From NCBI RefSeq assembly GCF_035934735.1, contig NZ_CP142396.1:2294001-2358000 (forward strand): a stretch of DNA of 64,000 bases, given 5' to 3'. The first letter of the stretch is position 1, and each line of letters opens with the position of its first letter. Origin of the DNA: Sedimentibacter sp. MB31-C6 (lineage in GTDB: Bacteria; Bacillota; Clostridia; Tissierellales; Sedimentibacteraceae). The notes beneath the pieces were generated by a model that was given only the letters and a program-made list of their open reading frames with translations, was not told the origin of the DNA and made no database searches. Made by a program: the position numbers and the translations under genes. Positions 45,717 through 54,762 of the stretch are shown here, one piece after another.

Positions 45717-46460
45717 ATGAATATTTTAAAAACAGAAAATTTAAGTGTAAATTATGGAAATAAAAGCGTATTGAAAAATTTAAATATCGACTTTGAGAAA
45801 AATAAAATAACTGCAATTATAGGTCCTTCTGGCTGCGGCAAATCAACATTTCTAAAAACACTAAACAGAACAATCGAAGAATACGGTGGAAGTGCAGAAG
45901 GAAATATTTATTTAAACAATGTAAATATAATGGACATACCGGTTCATAATTTAAGAAATAAAATTGGAATGGTTTTTCAGACACCAGTAGTATTTCCATT
46001 TTCAATATATAAAAATTTGACTTATGCACCAATTTATTATGGCGAAAAGAACAAGGAAAAATTACAGGAAATTGCAGTTAAATACTTAAGAAAAGCAGGG
46101 CTATACGAAGAAGTCAAGGGTGATTTAAATATGCAGGCTTCAAAGCTTTCCGGAGGACAACAGCAACGCTTAGTAATTGCAAGGTGCCTTACTGTAAATC
46201 CTGAAGTAATTTTGTTGGATGAGCCATGTTCAGCATTGGACATTAAAAATACTGCTAATATTGAAAAAATGCTTTTAGATATAAAAAAGGAATATTCAAT
46301 AATTATTGTTACTCATAATTTGGCACAGGCTAAACGAATTGCAGACTATGTAATTTATATGGAAGACGGAACTATCGTGGAAACGGGAACACCTGATGAA
46401 ATATTCAATTATCCTATGGATTCGCGTACAAAAGAATATATAATGTATATGAAAAATTAG
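45717..46460 (+). CDS. pstB: Phosphate ABC transporter ATPase PstB
   Basis: 247 residues. Walker A IIGPSGCGKSTFLKTLNR, Q-loop MVFQTPVVFPFSIYKN, signature KLSGGQQQRLVIAR, Walker B VILLDEPCSALD and the switch His in IIVTHNLAQAKR. Energises PstCA. Confidence 0.94.
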   Translation: MNILKTENLSVNYGNKSVLKNLNIDFEKNKITAIIGPSGCGKSTFLKTLNRTIEEYGGSAEGNIYLNNVNIMDIPVHNLRNKIGMVFQTPVVFPFSIYKNLTYAPIYYGEKNKEKLQEIAVKYLRKAGLYEEVKGDLNMQASKLSGGQQQRLVIARCLTVNPEVILLDEPCSALDIKNTANIEKMLLDIKKEYSIIIVTHNLAQAKRIADYVIYMEDGTIVETGTPDEIFNYPMDSRTKEYIMYMKN

Positions 46461-46472
46461 GAGGTTGTTTTT

Positions 46473-46943
46473 GTGATAAATATAAATATACCAGGGAGAT
46501 GTGATTGCTTTATAGAAAATATAGTTTTCGACTTTAACGGAACTATTGCTGTAAACGGTAAAATTGAACCATCCATAAAAGAAAAAATATCCATCTTATG
46601 CAATATGGCAAATGTATATGTGCTTACTGCTGACACATATGGCTCTGCAGCAATGGAATGCCAAGGCCTTAATTTAAACCTTAAAACTTTTCCAAATGAT
46701 AAGGTAGCTGATTATAAAGCGAAAATAGTCAATGAATTAGGAAAAGATAAAACAATATGTTTCGGTAACGGATATAATGATATTAAAATGTTTGAAATTG
46801 CAGCTCTTTCAGTTGCAGTTCTTGAAAAGGAAGGAACATGCAGTTCTATATTGAAAGAATCTGATGTAATGGTTAAGTCAATAGACGATGGAATTAATTT
46901 ATTATTGAATCCTAAAGCATTGATTGCTACATTAAGGGCATAA
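46473..46943 (+). CDS. HAD-family hydrolase (soluble P-type-ATPase-like phosphatase)
   Basis: 156 residues, GTG start behind GGAGG. VFDFNGTIAVNGKI carries the nucleophile Asp and general-acid position of the HAD fold, with CFGNGYNDIKMFEIAALSVA as the acidic motif 3/4. It follows pstB by 12 bases and probably belongs to the pst operon, perhaps releasing phosphate from a small substrate. The substrate is unknown. Confidence 0.85.
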   Translation: MININIPGRCDCFIENIVFDFNGTIAVNGKIEPSIKEKISILCNMANVYVLTADTYGSAAMECQGLNLNLKTFPNDKVADYKAKIVNELGKDKTICFGNGYNDIKMFEIAALSVAVLEKEGTCSSILKESDVMVKSIDDGINLLLNPKALIATLRA

Positions 46944-46985
46944 GCCAAAGGGAAAAGAAAGACATAAGCTTAATATAAATATAGA

Positions 46986-47180
46986 GGATTTATCGTTGTT
47001 GATTCGAGTGGTATCGTTGTTTATATGAACAATATATATGCAAAATTTTTAGGTATAAAACAAGAAGAAGCAATTGGTAATGAAATCGGCGATATGCCTA
47101 TGTATCTTCAAACAAAACTTCTTCGCGTACTTCAAGAAAATGAAGTAGAAAGATTAGGAAGTATAAAAACAATTCAATGA
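46986..47180 (+). pseudogene. Relic of a sigma-54 activator gene
   Basis: 64 codons read as a PAS start (GFIVVDSSGIVVYMNNIYA, KFLGIKQEEAIGNE) fused directly to an internal AAA+ piece (YLQTKLLRVLQENEVERLGS) and ended by TGA. The ATP-binding part between them has been deleted, as has the C-terminus. No start codon or ribosome site. Confidence 0.8.
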
Positions 47181-47184
47181 ATGA

Positions 47185-47536
47185 CAAGTTGGTATTTATA
47201 AAGAACAATTTAATAGAAAATTAGGTATTAATTTACCTATAGAAAAAATTTCAATCTAAAGGGTTGTATAAACATTTGATAAAAAGGAAGCATTTTAAAT
47301 GTTTAAAATATATAGATATCATATCAGACATATTAGAAGAACCAGATTATATTGGTATTAGCCCTAATGAAGTAAATAGCATAGAAATTATTAAAAGGTA
47401 TGATGACATTATTCTTTTAGGTATTAAATTAGATATGGAAGAAAATTATTTTTATATATCAACAATATACGATATACAAAAATCAAAAATATCCCGTAGG
47501 TTATATAGTGGAAGGATTGTAGAATTCAATCATTAA
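47185..47536 (+). pseudogene. PBECR-type nuclease/toxin gene with a frameshift
   Basis: Frame one (47185-47259) gives VGIYKEQFNRKLGINLPIEK then a stop; frame two (from 47252) gives QSKGLYKHLIKRKHFKCLKY, ILEEPDYIGISPNEVNS, IILLGIKLDMEENYFYIST and IYDIQKSKISRRLYSGRI. Together they read as one protein of the phage-barnase-EndoU-colicin-RelE-like superfamily (PBECR). One base change near 47250 breaks it. Such domains are usually toxins; the downstream part could still be made from TTG at 47264 but lacks a clear ribosome site. Confidence 0.55.
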
Positions 47537-47646
47537 TCAGGTTCGTAAAAAATGCACGAAAGATTGTGAATTAGCACAATATATAAAGCGCGTATTATAA
47601 AATGGCAAATTATTATACTACAAAATTTATTTTTAAAAAAGCAGAG

Positions 47647-47675
47647 TTGACAATTTTATTATTTTAAGGTATCAT
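47647..47675 (+). promoter_or_regulatory. Sigma-A promoter ahead of the structured RNA region
   Basis: TTGACA (47647-47652), 17 bp, TATCAT (47670-47675). Predicted start near 47682. Confidence 0.7.
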
Positions 47676-47681
47676 TATTGT

Positions 47682-47842
47682 GAAAGTACATATAATTATA
47701 TTAGAATTATTGAGGTCGGAAATGGTTCCCGACACACTCTAACGAGTACCTGAGATGATGGATACACCGCCCATCCAATAATTCCATAATTGTTTAAGTG
47801 GAGTATTCGCATTAATTTGTGGATGCTCCTTTCTTACACTTT
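47682..47842 (+). ncRNA. Candidate structured RNA with a cloverleaf-like fold and terminator
   Basis: A closing stem GAATTATTG (47704-47712) with CAATAATTC (47776-47784) encloses three hairpins: GTCGGAA...TTCCCGAC (47715-47733, one bulge), ACTC-TAAC-GAGT (47736-47747) and GATGG...CCATC (47757-47775), the last abutting the closing stem. A second stem, GGAGTATTC (47800-47808) with GGATGCTCC (47821-47829), is followed by TTTCTT, as in a terminator. It has its own promoter. It is not a tRNA: the T-loop, CCA-type acceptor and anticodon geometry are missing. I do not recognise it as a known riboswitch. The 47537-48043 gap holds no gene otherwise. Confidence 0.45.
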
Positions 47843-47853
47843 TATTACCACCC

Positions 47854-47918
47854 GCGGTACGCATGCAATGCGTCCCCTACAATTTAATAAATAATAGGTG
47901 TATTTTTCATACGCCTAT
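47854..47918. repeat. Left inverted flank of the ort cassette
   Basis: A family-2 palindrome (47854-47880) is joined to a hairpin with AATAGGTGTATTTTTC and CATACGCCTAT. The 52 bp at 47867-47918 recur as a reverse complement at 54767-54818 with three differences by eye. Confidence 0.88.
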
Positions 47919-48043
47919 GTAAAAACAGTAACTTAGCAGCTTGAGGGGAAGGATATCCTAGGAATGCCAAATAAATAAAATGTTTTATACAAGTAGTTTG
48001 TTGTGTAGAGGAAATTCGTTATAGAAATAGGAGTAAAATTTAA

Positions 48044-50011
48044 ATGAATAAAAAGAAATACATAATAGTTGGTTTTATTATATTAGTTATTGTTTCGTTA
48101 ATTTATATTAACAATGATAATAATAAAAACCAATTAACTACAGAGGAAAGACAGTGGCTTAAAAGTCAAAGTGCAATTATTTATGCTGCTAATGAAAAGG
48201 CACCGCCTCTACGTTTTGTTGATCAAATAGACAATCAATATAAGGGAGTGGTAGTTGACTTAATTAATCAATTGTCCTTAGAACTGGGATATGAAATTCA
48301 GACCATTCCAATGAAATGGGATGAAGCTTTACTATCTTTAAAAGAAGGTAAGACACAAATATGTGATATATTTATTAATGCTGAAAGAAGTCAATTCTAC
48401 TTATTTACAGATTCAATTTATAATTTAAGAACGGTTTTATTGACCAGATCATCTGAAAGCTTTAATGTTAATCAAATTAATAATATGAGAGTAGCTACAG
48501 AAAAAGGCGATTATGCCAATAATTATCTGATGGAAAATTATCCTAATGTTGAATTAGTTTATACTAATAATGTTGAAGAGGGATTAGTTCTTTTCTTAAA
48601 TGGAAAGGTAGATGCTGTTATTGGAGATGAACCTATTATAACTTATTTATTGAATAAAAGGAATGAGAATCAAAATCCAGAATATTCGAATATTGTTTTA
48701 TATCAGGAAGAGGTTGTTTTAGGTGTACCAAAAGATAAGCCGGAGTTGGTGCCGATATTAAACAAGGCAATAAATAGTATAAAAACTAAAGGGCAGATAG
48801 AGAAAATTCAGCAAAAATGGTTTGGTATATCAACACCTTTAACCGTTAACAACATAGAAAGAGAAATTATTAGAAATATTGCTATATTAGTTGTAATAGT
48901 AGGTAGCACATTTGTATTTATAATATTAAATAATTTATCATTACAAAAAAAGGTAAAGAAGAGAACAAAGGAATTAGAGAACAGTAGAGATGAACTTCAA
49001 ATTATATTTGATGAAATTTCTGATTATATGCTTGTTGTTGATAGTGATAAAAAGGTATTGAGAATAAATAAAAGTTTAGCTGATTATTTAGGTGTTTCTA
49101 CTAATGAAATTTTAGGAGAAGATTGTAATAAGTATATTGGAATGTTTTGCAATAATTGCAATGAATGTATAATTAAAGAGGTTAATTTAGGAAACAACAA
49201 AGTAAAAAAAGAAAGCACGGTAGGGAACGAAGTTTATGAAATAAACCTGCAAGTGTTAAAAGAAATTAATAACACATTACTTATAACGATAAAGAATATA
49301 ACTTTGGATAAAATCAAAGGAAATCAAATGCTACAAACTAATAAAATGGTTGCGATAGGGCAACTGGCTGCAGGGATGGCTCATGAAATAAGAAATCCAT
49401 TAGGTATAATCAGGACTCAAAGTTACTTAATCAGAATTAATGATAAAATTGATGATGCAGTCAATAAGTCCTTAGAGTTTATAGACAATGCAGTTGAAAG
49501 AGCAAGTAAAATAATTGATAATATATTGAGTTTTTCAAGGTTATCTAGCAATGATATTCAAAATATAGACATAAATGAATTGATTAAAAAATTATTAGAA
49601 ATGCACAATGATATAATTTATAAAAACAATATAAAAGTAGAAATTAAAACTAACATAAAAAAAGAACTTAAGTTAAATGTTGAAAGTATGGAACATATTA
49701 TAATAAATTTAATTTCAAACTCTATAGATGCAATGGAGAATAACGGTATCCTTAAAATTAGTACTGATATAGAGGATGGTAATTTAATATTAATTTGTGA
49801 AGATAATGGATATGGAATTAGTGATAAAGACATTAATAATATCTATAATCCATTCTTCACGACAAAAGAGTTAGGCAAGGGTACTGGTTTAGGGTTGTTC
49901 ATAGTATATTCTGAGGTTGAAAAATTAAACGGAAAAATTGATGTACAAAGTATATTAGGGGAAAAAGCTAAATTTACCATAAAAATTCCTTTAGAGAGGA
50001 GGGACGATTAA
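48044..50011 (+). CDS. Sensor histidine kinase with extracytoplasmic amino-acid-binding-type domain
   Basis: 655 residues. A membrane anchor (about 5-22) is followed by a family-3 solute-binding domain (LRFVDQIDNQYKGVVVDLIN, DVFLNGK-type lobe, IQQKWFG), a second membrane helix (about 285-305), a short coiled coil and a PAS domain with an unusual Cys cluster (MFCNNCNECI). The kinase core has the H-box AAGMAHEIRNPLGIIR, N-box LISNSIDAMENNG and G-boxes CEDNGYGI and GKGTGLGLF. It probably senses an amino acid outside the cell and phosphorylates the regulator encoded one base further on. Confidence 0.92.
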   Translation: MNKKKYIIVGFIILVIVSLIYINNDNNKNQLTTEERQWLKSQSAIIYAANEKAPPLRFVDQIDNQYKGVVVDLINQLSLELGYEIQTIPMKWDEALLSLKEGKTQICDIFINAERSQFYLFTDSIYNLRTVLLTRSSESFNVNQINNMRVATEKGDYANNYLMENYPNVELVYTNNVEEGLVLFLNGKVDAVIGDEPIITYLLNKRNENQNPEYSNIVLYQEEVVLGVPKDKPELVPILNKAINSIKTKGQIEKIQQKWFGISTPLTVNNIEREIIRNIAILVVIVGSTFVFIILNNLSLQKKVKKRTKELENSRDELQIIFDEISDYMLVVDSDKKVLRINKSLADYLGVSTNEILGEDCNKYIGMFCNNCNECIIKEVNLGNNKVKKESTVGNEVYEINLQVLKEINNTLLITIKNITLDKIKGNQMLQTNKMVAIGQLAAGMAHEIRNPLGIIRTQSYLIRINDKIDDAVNKSLEFIDNAVERASKIIDNILSFSRLSSNDIQNIDINELIKKLLEMHNDIIYKNNIKVEIKTNIKKELKLNVESMEHIIINLISNSIDAMENNGILKISTDIEDGNLILICEDNGYGISDKDINNIYNPFFTTKELGKGTGLGLFIVYSEVEKLNGKIDVQSILGEKAKFTIKIPLERRDD

Positions 50012-51381
50012 TGTCTAGATTATTTAAAATTTTAATAGTAGATGATGATGCTGATTATAGAGAAACATATCGTATGTTATTGACTAAAAAAGGATATATG
50101 ATTAATACTGCTGCTAGTGCTGAAGAGGCATATGAGTTAATGGAAAAAGAATTTTATCCGTTAATAATCAGCGATATAATGATGCCTGGTATAAATGGAG
50201 TAGATTTTTTGAGAGACGTTAAAGAAAGATATAATAAAAATATTGAAATGATTATGGTTACTGGATATGGAAGTGTTGATACAGCAGTACAATCAATGAA
50301 AATTGGCGCTTTTGGTTATTTCATTAAAAGCCATAATCCAGAAGAATTAATTTTAGAAATTGAAAAAGTTCGTAAGATATTTTCTCTGCAAAATATTAAT
50401 GAATTAAATAAACGCAATCAAAAAAGCAAATTTCTATATACAAGCAAAAATAAAGAAATGAAAAATGTATATGAATTGGTAAGACGTGTTGCAAACAGCA
50501 ATACTAATGTATTAATTACAGGTGAATCAGGCGTGGGTAAAGAAATTATTGCTCATATGATTCATGATATGAGCAATAGAGCAAATATGCCTTTTATACC
50601 AATAAACTGTCAATATTACTCATCTGAATTAATAGAATCAGAACTTTTTGGTCATGAAAAGGGATCTTTTACTGGTGCGACAACTACTAGAGTAGGTCAT
50701 TTAGAAGAAGCAAACGGAGGCACTGTATTTTTAGATGAAATTGGAGATATAAAAGAGGGTACACAGGTAAAGCTTTTAAGAGTATTAGAAACCAAGCAGA
50801 TAGAAAGAATTGGTTCGAATAAATTGATAGACGTTGATTTTAGGTTGGTTTCTGCTACAAATAAGGATTTGTCAAAGGCAACTGAAGAAGGAAAATTTAG
50901 AGAAGATTTATATTACAGAATTAATACTATAAAAATCGAAATACCACCATTAAGGAAAAGAAAAGAAGATATAGAAGATTTAATTTATTTTTTTATTGAT
51001 AGTTTTAATAAGGAAATGGGTAAAGGAATTTTAGATATTGAAGAAAATACAAAAAATCAATTATTGAATTACGATTATCCTGGAAATATACGTGAACTTA
51101 AAAATATTATCGAAAGGTTGATTGTTTTATCATCAGGGAATATTTTGAAAGGGGAAATTAGTAGTGGAAGTAAATTTAATTCAAATGAAGATAGTGAAGG
51201 ATTAAATCAAAATATTATAACTTATAAAGACGCAAAAAGAAATTTTGAAATTGATTATATAAATAAGGTTTTAAAAAGTTGTGATAATAATATTACTCAC
51301 GCAGCTAAAGTAATGGATATAAGCAGAAGACAATTATTCAATAAAATTTCACAATATAATTTAAAAAAATATTTAAATTAA
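50011..51381 (+). CDS. NtrC-family sigma-54 response regulator
   Basis: 456 residues. Receiver domain with DDDAD and phospho-acceptor Asp in LIISDIMMPGINGVDF; AAA+ core with TGESGVGKE, HEKGSFTGATTT and TVFLDEIGDI; C-terminal FIS-type helix-turn-helix NNITHAAKVMDISRRQLFNK. The start overlaps the kinase stop. The sigma-54 promoter 105 bases beyond its stop and the long inverted repeat between them make nhaC-ortAB its likely target. Confidence 0.93.
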   Translation: MSRLFKILIVDDDADYRETYRMLLTKKGYMINTAASAEEAYELMEKEFYPLIISDIMMPGINGVDFLRDVKERYNKNIEMIMVTGYGSVDTAVQSMKIGAFGYFIKSHNPEELILEIEKVRKIFSLQNINELNKRNQKSKFLYTSKNKEMKNVYELVRRVANSNTNVLITGESGVGKEIIAHMIHDMSNRANMPFIPINCQYYSSELIESELFGHEKGSFTGATTTRVGHLEEANGGTVFLDEIGDIKEGTQVKLLRVLETKQIERIGSNKLIDVDFRLVSATNKDLSKATEEGKFREDLYYRINTIKIEIPPLRKRKEDIEDLIYFFIDSFNKEMGKGILDIEENTKNQLLNYDYPGNIRELKNIIERLIVLSSGNILKGEISSGSKFNSNEDSEGLNQNIITYKDAKRNFEIDYINKVLKSCDNNITHAAKVMDISRRQLFNKISQYNLKKYLN

Positions 51382-51389
51382 TGATTCGG

Positions 51390-51446
51390 AAAAATCTTGC
51401 TAGGAAATAATTTTCTATATGAAATTAATTTCCTAGCAAGATTTTT
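51390..51446. promoter_or_regulatory. 19-bp perfect inverted repeat: terminator and candidate activator site
   Basis: AAAAATCTTGCTAGGAAAT (51390-51408) and its exact reverse complement (51428-51446), 19 bases apart, lie just after the regulator stop and 40-95 bp upstream of the -24 element. The stem and T-tail would terminate the two-component transcript, and the same sequence is well placed as enhancer DNA for the regulator. Confidence 0.75.
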
Positions 51447-51485
51447 ATAATTTGGCTAAATCCAAGCTTTGCAGATATTAAATAC

Positions 51486-51502
51486 TTGGCAAGGAAATTG
51501 CT
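51486..51502 (+). promoter_or_regulatory. Sigma-54 (-24/-12) promoter of nhaC-ortA-ortB
   Basis: TTGGCAAGGAAATTGCT: GG and GC elements with correct spacing, 45 bases before the transporter start. Nearly the same distance as in the citMHS operon. Confidence 0.88.
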
Positions 51503-51546
51503 TATATATTAATATGAACTAAATAAATTAATATTGGAGGGATTTT

Positions 51547-52986
51547 ATGGAACTAAAAGAAAAAAAGTTAGAGTTTTATGGTGGTGAATGGATATCCTTT
51601 GTACCATTCCTGGTATTTTTGGTATTAATTATAACAACGACATTCCATTTTGGGTCAATCTCAGATGGTGCATTGTGGTTACCAGCATTTATGGCAATAG
51701 TAGTTGGACTTTTCTTTGCAAAAAATAAGAAAGATTATTCAAATGCGATTATTGAAGGTATGGCAAGCAAGGAGGCTATTATTCCTATAGTTTGTTGGTT
51801 GTTTGCAGGTGTTTTTTCAAGAATATTGAGGGACTCTGGTTTAGCATTAGGAATTGCAGGAGTTGCTGCTAATATGGGTGTTGGAAGCACAGCTTTCGTA
51901 GTGATAACATTTATTGCTTCAGCGATTTTTGCTACGGCAACAGGTACAGGCTTTGGTACAATTGCAACAGGTATGGGCGTTTTGTATCCAGCAGCAGTTA
52001 CTCTTGGTGCGTATCCGCCATTAGTTGCAGGTGCAATAATATCTGGTGGAGTATTTGGTGATAACTTAGCACCAATTTCAGATACAACTATTTGTTCTGC
52101 TACATCGCAAGGAGTTGATGTACCTGGAGTTGTTCGCTCAAGATTAAAGTATGCAATTACTGCTGGAGTTATTACAATTATTCTTATATTGATATTTGGA
52201 TCTGCTAAAGCTAGTAGTGGAATGTCTATAGAAGCAGTTGAATATAATTCAAATACCTTATTTATGTTTATACCTATTATTCTTACAATTATGGTTGCAG
52301 TTAAAACAGGTGATATAATTATTGCGACAATTGTAGGTTCGGTAATAGGGGCTATTACAGGAATATCTGTAGGGTTATTTGATTTTATACAAATTGATGT
52401 GGTAGATGCTGTAAAGCCTGCATTATTTACAATATCAGGATCAGGACTTGATCGTACAGTAGGCGGTATTATACAAACAGGATTAAGTAGTATGATACAG
52501 GTTATTGTGTTGGCTTTATTATTGTTTGGCTCAATTTCAGTTATGAGAAATGGTCATGGTGACATTAAATTATTAAATGCTTTAAATAAGGTTACAAATA
52601 CAAGAATCGGCGCAGAGTTAACTATTTCAGGAATGGTAATTTCACTTTCAGGTTTAATGGGATTAAATGCTCCGGCAATATTGGCAGTAGGTTCATCATT
52701 TGCAAAACCATTAGGAGAAAAGCATGGCATAAGTCCATACAGAATTGCAAATTTGTTGGATGCACAATCTAACACATTTGTTTACAGTCTTCCTTGGACG
52801 CCTGCGATGATTTACACATTAGGATTTGCAGCTGACAGTAAAGCGCCTTTAGCAGCTCTTGATATTGCACCATTTGTATTTTATGCATATGCAATACTTG
52901 TAGTAATGTTTGTATCGATATTATTAGGTATTGGTCAAAATGATAATTTAGGCAAATCAAAAAAAGCAAGAAAAACAGCCGAGTAA
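51547..52986 (+). CDS. NhaC-family Na+/H+ antiporter-like transporter
   Basis: 479 residues with about 12 membrane segments. ATATGTGFGTIATGMGVLYP, AIISGGVFGDNLAPISDTTI and AQSNTFVYSLPWTPAMIYT are typical of the NhaC family, whose members exchange Na+ for protons or, in some cases, organic and amino acids. It precedes ortAB, as in known ornithine-degradation loci, so it may exchange the substrate or product (for example alanine). GGAGG precedes the start. Confidence 0.88.
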   Translation: MELKEKKLEFYGGEWISFVPFLVFLVLIITTTFHFGSISDGALWLPAFMAIVVGLFFAKNKKDYSNAIIEGMASKEAIIPIVCWLFAGVFSRILRDSGLALGIAGVAANMGVGSTAFVVITFIASAIFATATGTGFGTIATGMGVLYPAAVTLGAYPPLVAGAIISGGVFGDNLAPISDTTICSATSQGVDVPGVVRSRLKYAITAGVITIILILIFGSAKASSGMSIEAVEYNSNTLFMFIPIILTIMVAVKTGDIIIATIVGSVIGAITGISVGLFDFIQIDVVDAVKPALFTISGSGLDRTVGGIIQTGLSSMIQVIVLALLLFGSISVMRNGHGDIKLLNALNKVTNTRIGAELTISGMVISLSGLMGLNAPAILAVGSSFAKPLGEKHGISPYRIANLLDAQSNTFVYSLPWTPAMIYTLGFAADSKAPLAALDIAPFVFYAYAILVVMFVSILLGIGQNDNLGKSKKARKTAE

Positions 52987-53057
52987 GTCAATAACGAGTA
53001 TTTTAAAAAAGAATTTTTAAATGCTTGTTTATAAATTATATAAAGGAAGTGTTTAAC

Positions 53058-53363
53058 ATGATTAAAAAAGGAGAATGGGTTTTAATACACAGAGTTGTTT
53101 TAGAACCATCACAAAGAGCACCTCAGGTACCAGATGATACTAAAAAAGCTCCATTGGAAATGTGGGTTAAGGGATATTTACAAGAAGATGCAAATATTGG
53201 CGACGAAGTAACAGTATTAACAAGAACTAAGCGAATTGAAAGAGGTTCTTTATTGGAAGTGAATCCATATTATAAACATGATTTTGGTAAATTTGTTCCT
53301 GAACTAAATAAGATCAGCGATCAAGTAAAAGAAATTCTATTTGGAGGTGCTGATAATGAGTAA
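53058..53363 (+). CDS. ortA: 2-amino-4-oxopentanoate thiolase, alpha subunit
   Basis: About 101 residues, starting at 53058 behind AAGGAAG. KKGEWVLIHRVVLEPSQRAP and VKGYLQEDANIGDEVTVLTR match OrtA, the small subunit of the thiolase of oxidative ornithine breakdown. It overlaps ortB by 8 bases. With OrtB it would split 2-amino-4-oxopentanoate with CoA into acetyl-CoA and D-alanine. Confidence 0.88.
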   Translation: MIKKGEWVLIHRVVLEPSQRAPQVPDDTKKAPLEMWVKGYLQEDANIGDEVTVLTRTKRIERGSLLEVNPYYKHDFGKFVPELNKISDQVKEILFGGADNE

Positions 53364-54756
53364 AGATATGAGTTATGCTGGTGTAATGGCTAGAAGACCA
53401 GAAATAATGAAACAAGCAGCAGGACTAGATTTTTCGGTATTTGAAAGTGGTTCGATTGCTTTTGATTATGAAAGAATGATGAAGGAAGCAGGATTTACTA
53501 TTAAAGAAATTCAAAAAATTCAGTCTGAGCACGGAGTTGGAAATACTCCTATTATAGAGCTTAGAAATTTAACTGCTTTAGCAAGAAAACTTGCTCCTGA
53601 AGGAAAAGGTGCAAGAATATTCATAAAAGATGAAGCTTCCAATGCTTCAGGTAGTTTTAAAGCAAGAAGAGCGTCAACAGCGGTGTATCAAGCTAAAAAG
53701 CTTGGATATAAAGGTGTTGTTACAGCTACAAGTGGTAACTACGGTGCAGCAGTTGCATCACAGGCAGCTATGTATGGATTAAAATGTATAGTTGTTCAGG
53801 AGTGTTATGACTCAAGGGGAGTTGGTCAGCCAGAAATTATTGAAAAAGCAAGAAAGTGTGAAGCTTTAGGGGCTGAAGTCGTGCAACTGACAGTTGGTCC
53901 TGAATTGTTCTACACATTCCTTGCAATATTGGAGGAAACAGGATATTTTAACGCATCACTTTATACTCCATTTGCAATTGCAGGTATTGAAACATTAGGA
54001 TATGAAATTGCAACGCAATTCAGAGAAAAACATGGCAAGGATCCTGACGTTGTAGTAGCTACAAATGCTGGAGGAGGAAATCTTACAGGAACTGCAAGAG
54101 GACTTAAAAAAGCAGGTGCTCAATCTAAAATTGTTGCAGCAAGTGTTGATTTATCAGGACTTCATATGGCATCTGATGCACAGTTTAATAAAAAGTCATT
54201 TACCACAGGTCACACTGGATTTGGAATGCCTTTTTCAACATGGCCAGACAGGTCTGATGTTCCTCGTTCAGCTGCTAGACCATTAAGATATATTGAAAGA
54301 TACTTAACAGTTCATCAGGGAGAAGTGTTCTATATTACAGAAGCTTTAGCGGCTCTTGAAGGATTGGAAAAAGGTCCAGCAGGAAATACCGCTCTTACAG
54401 CTGCATTTTCATTGGCACAGGAATTAGATCAAGATAAGATGATAGTTGTTCAGGAAACTGAATATACCGGAGCAGGCAAGCACATTCAACCTCAGCTTTC
54501 ATTTGCAAGAGATAACGGAATTGAAATTAAATTTGGTGAACCAAAGGATGAAGTTCCAGGAAAAAATATTATTTTCCCATCACATCCTTCGAAGATAAAA
54601 GCAAATGATGCAGATGTAATTCGTATGAGAAAATCATTGATTAAGAATGCATTATCTAATTATGACGTAACACCTACAGAAGCAGATATAGAATTTCTTG
54701 CAATAGAAACAAATTCTGATGTAGAATTTGTGAAAAATACAATAGCATCTTTGTAA
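53356..54756 (+). CDS. ortB: 2-amino-4-oxopentanoate thiolase, beta subunit (PLP enzyme)
   Basis: About 466 residues, starting at 53356 with GGAGG upstream inside ortA. A fold-type-II PLP enzyme: the Schiff-base Lys is in NASGSFKARRAS, the phosphate site in ATNAGGGNLTGTARG, with GHTGFGMPFSTWPDRSDVP downstream, as in OrtB. The other genes of the ornithine pathway (racemase, 4,5-aminomutase, 2,4-diaminopentanoate dehydrogenase) are not in this window. They must be elsewhere, or this copy serves another beta-keto amino acid. Confidence 0.9.
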   Translation: MSKDMSYAGVMARRPEIMKQAAGLDFSVFESGSIAFDYERMMKEAGFTIKEIQKIQSEHGVGNTPIIELRNLTALARKLAPEGKGARIFIKDEASNASGSFKARRASTAVYQAKKLGYKGVVTATSGNYGAAVASQAAMYGLKCIVVQECYDSRGVGQPEIIEKARKCEALGAEVVQLTVGPELFYTFLAILEETGYFNASLYTPFAIAGIETLGYEIATQFREKHGKDPDVVVATNAGGGNLTGTARGLKKAGAQSKIVAASVDLSGLHMASDAQFNKKSFTTGHTGFGMPFSTWPDRSDVPRSAARPLRYIERYLTVHQGEVFYITEALAALEGLEKGPAGNTALTAAFSLAQELDQDKMIVVQETEYTGAGKHIQPQLSFARDNGIEIKFGEPKDEVPGKNIIFPSHPSKIKANDADVIRMRKSLIKNALSNYDVTPTEADIEFLAIETNSDVEFVKNTIASL

Positions 54757-54762
54757 AACAAA

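Noticed and set aside
47704-47784. tRNA gene
   Set aside because: The cloverleaf shape is present, but there is no T-loop consensus, no D-loop GG, no 7-nt anticodon loop in the middle hairpin (its loop is four bases) and the closing stem has nine pairs.
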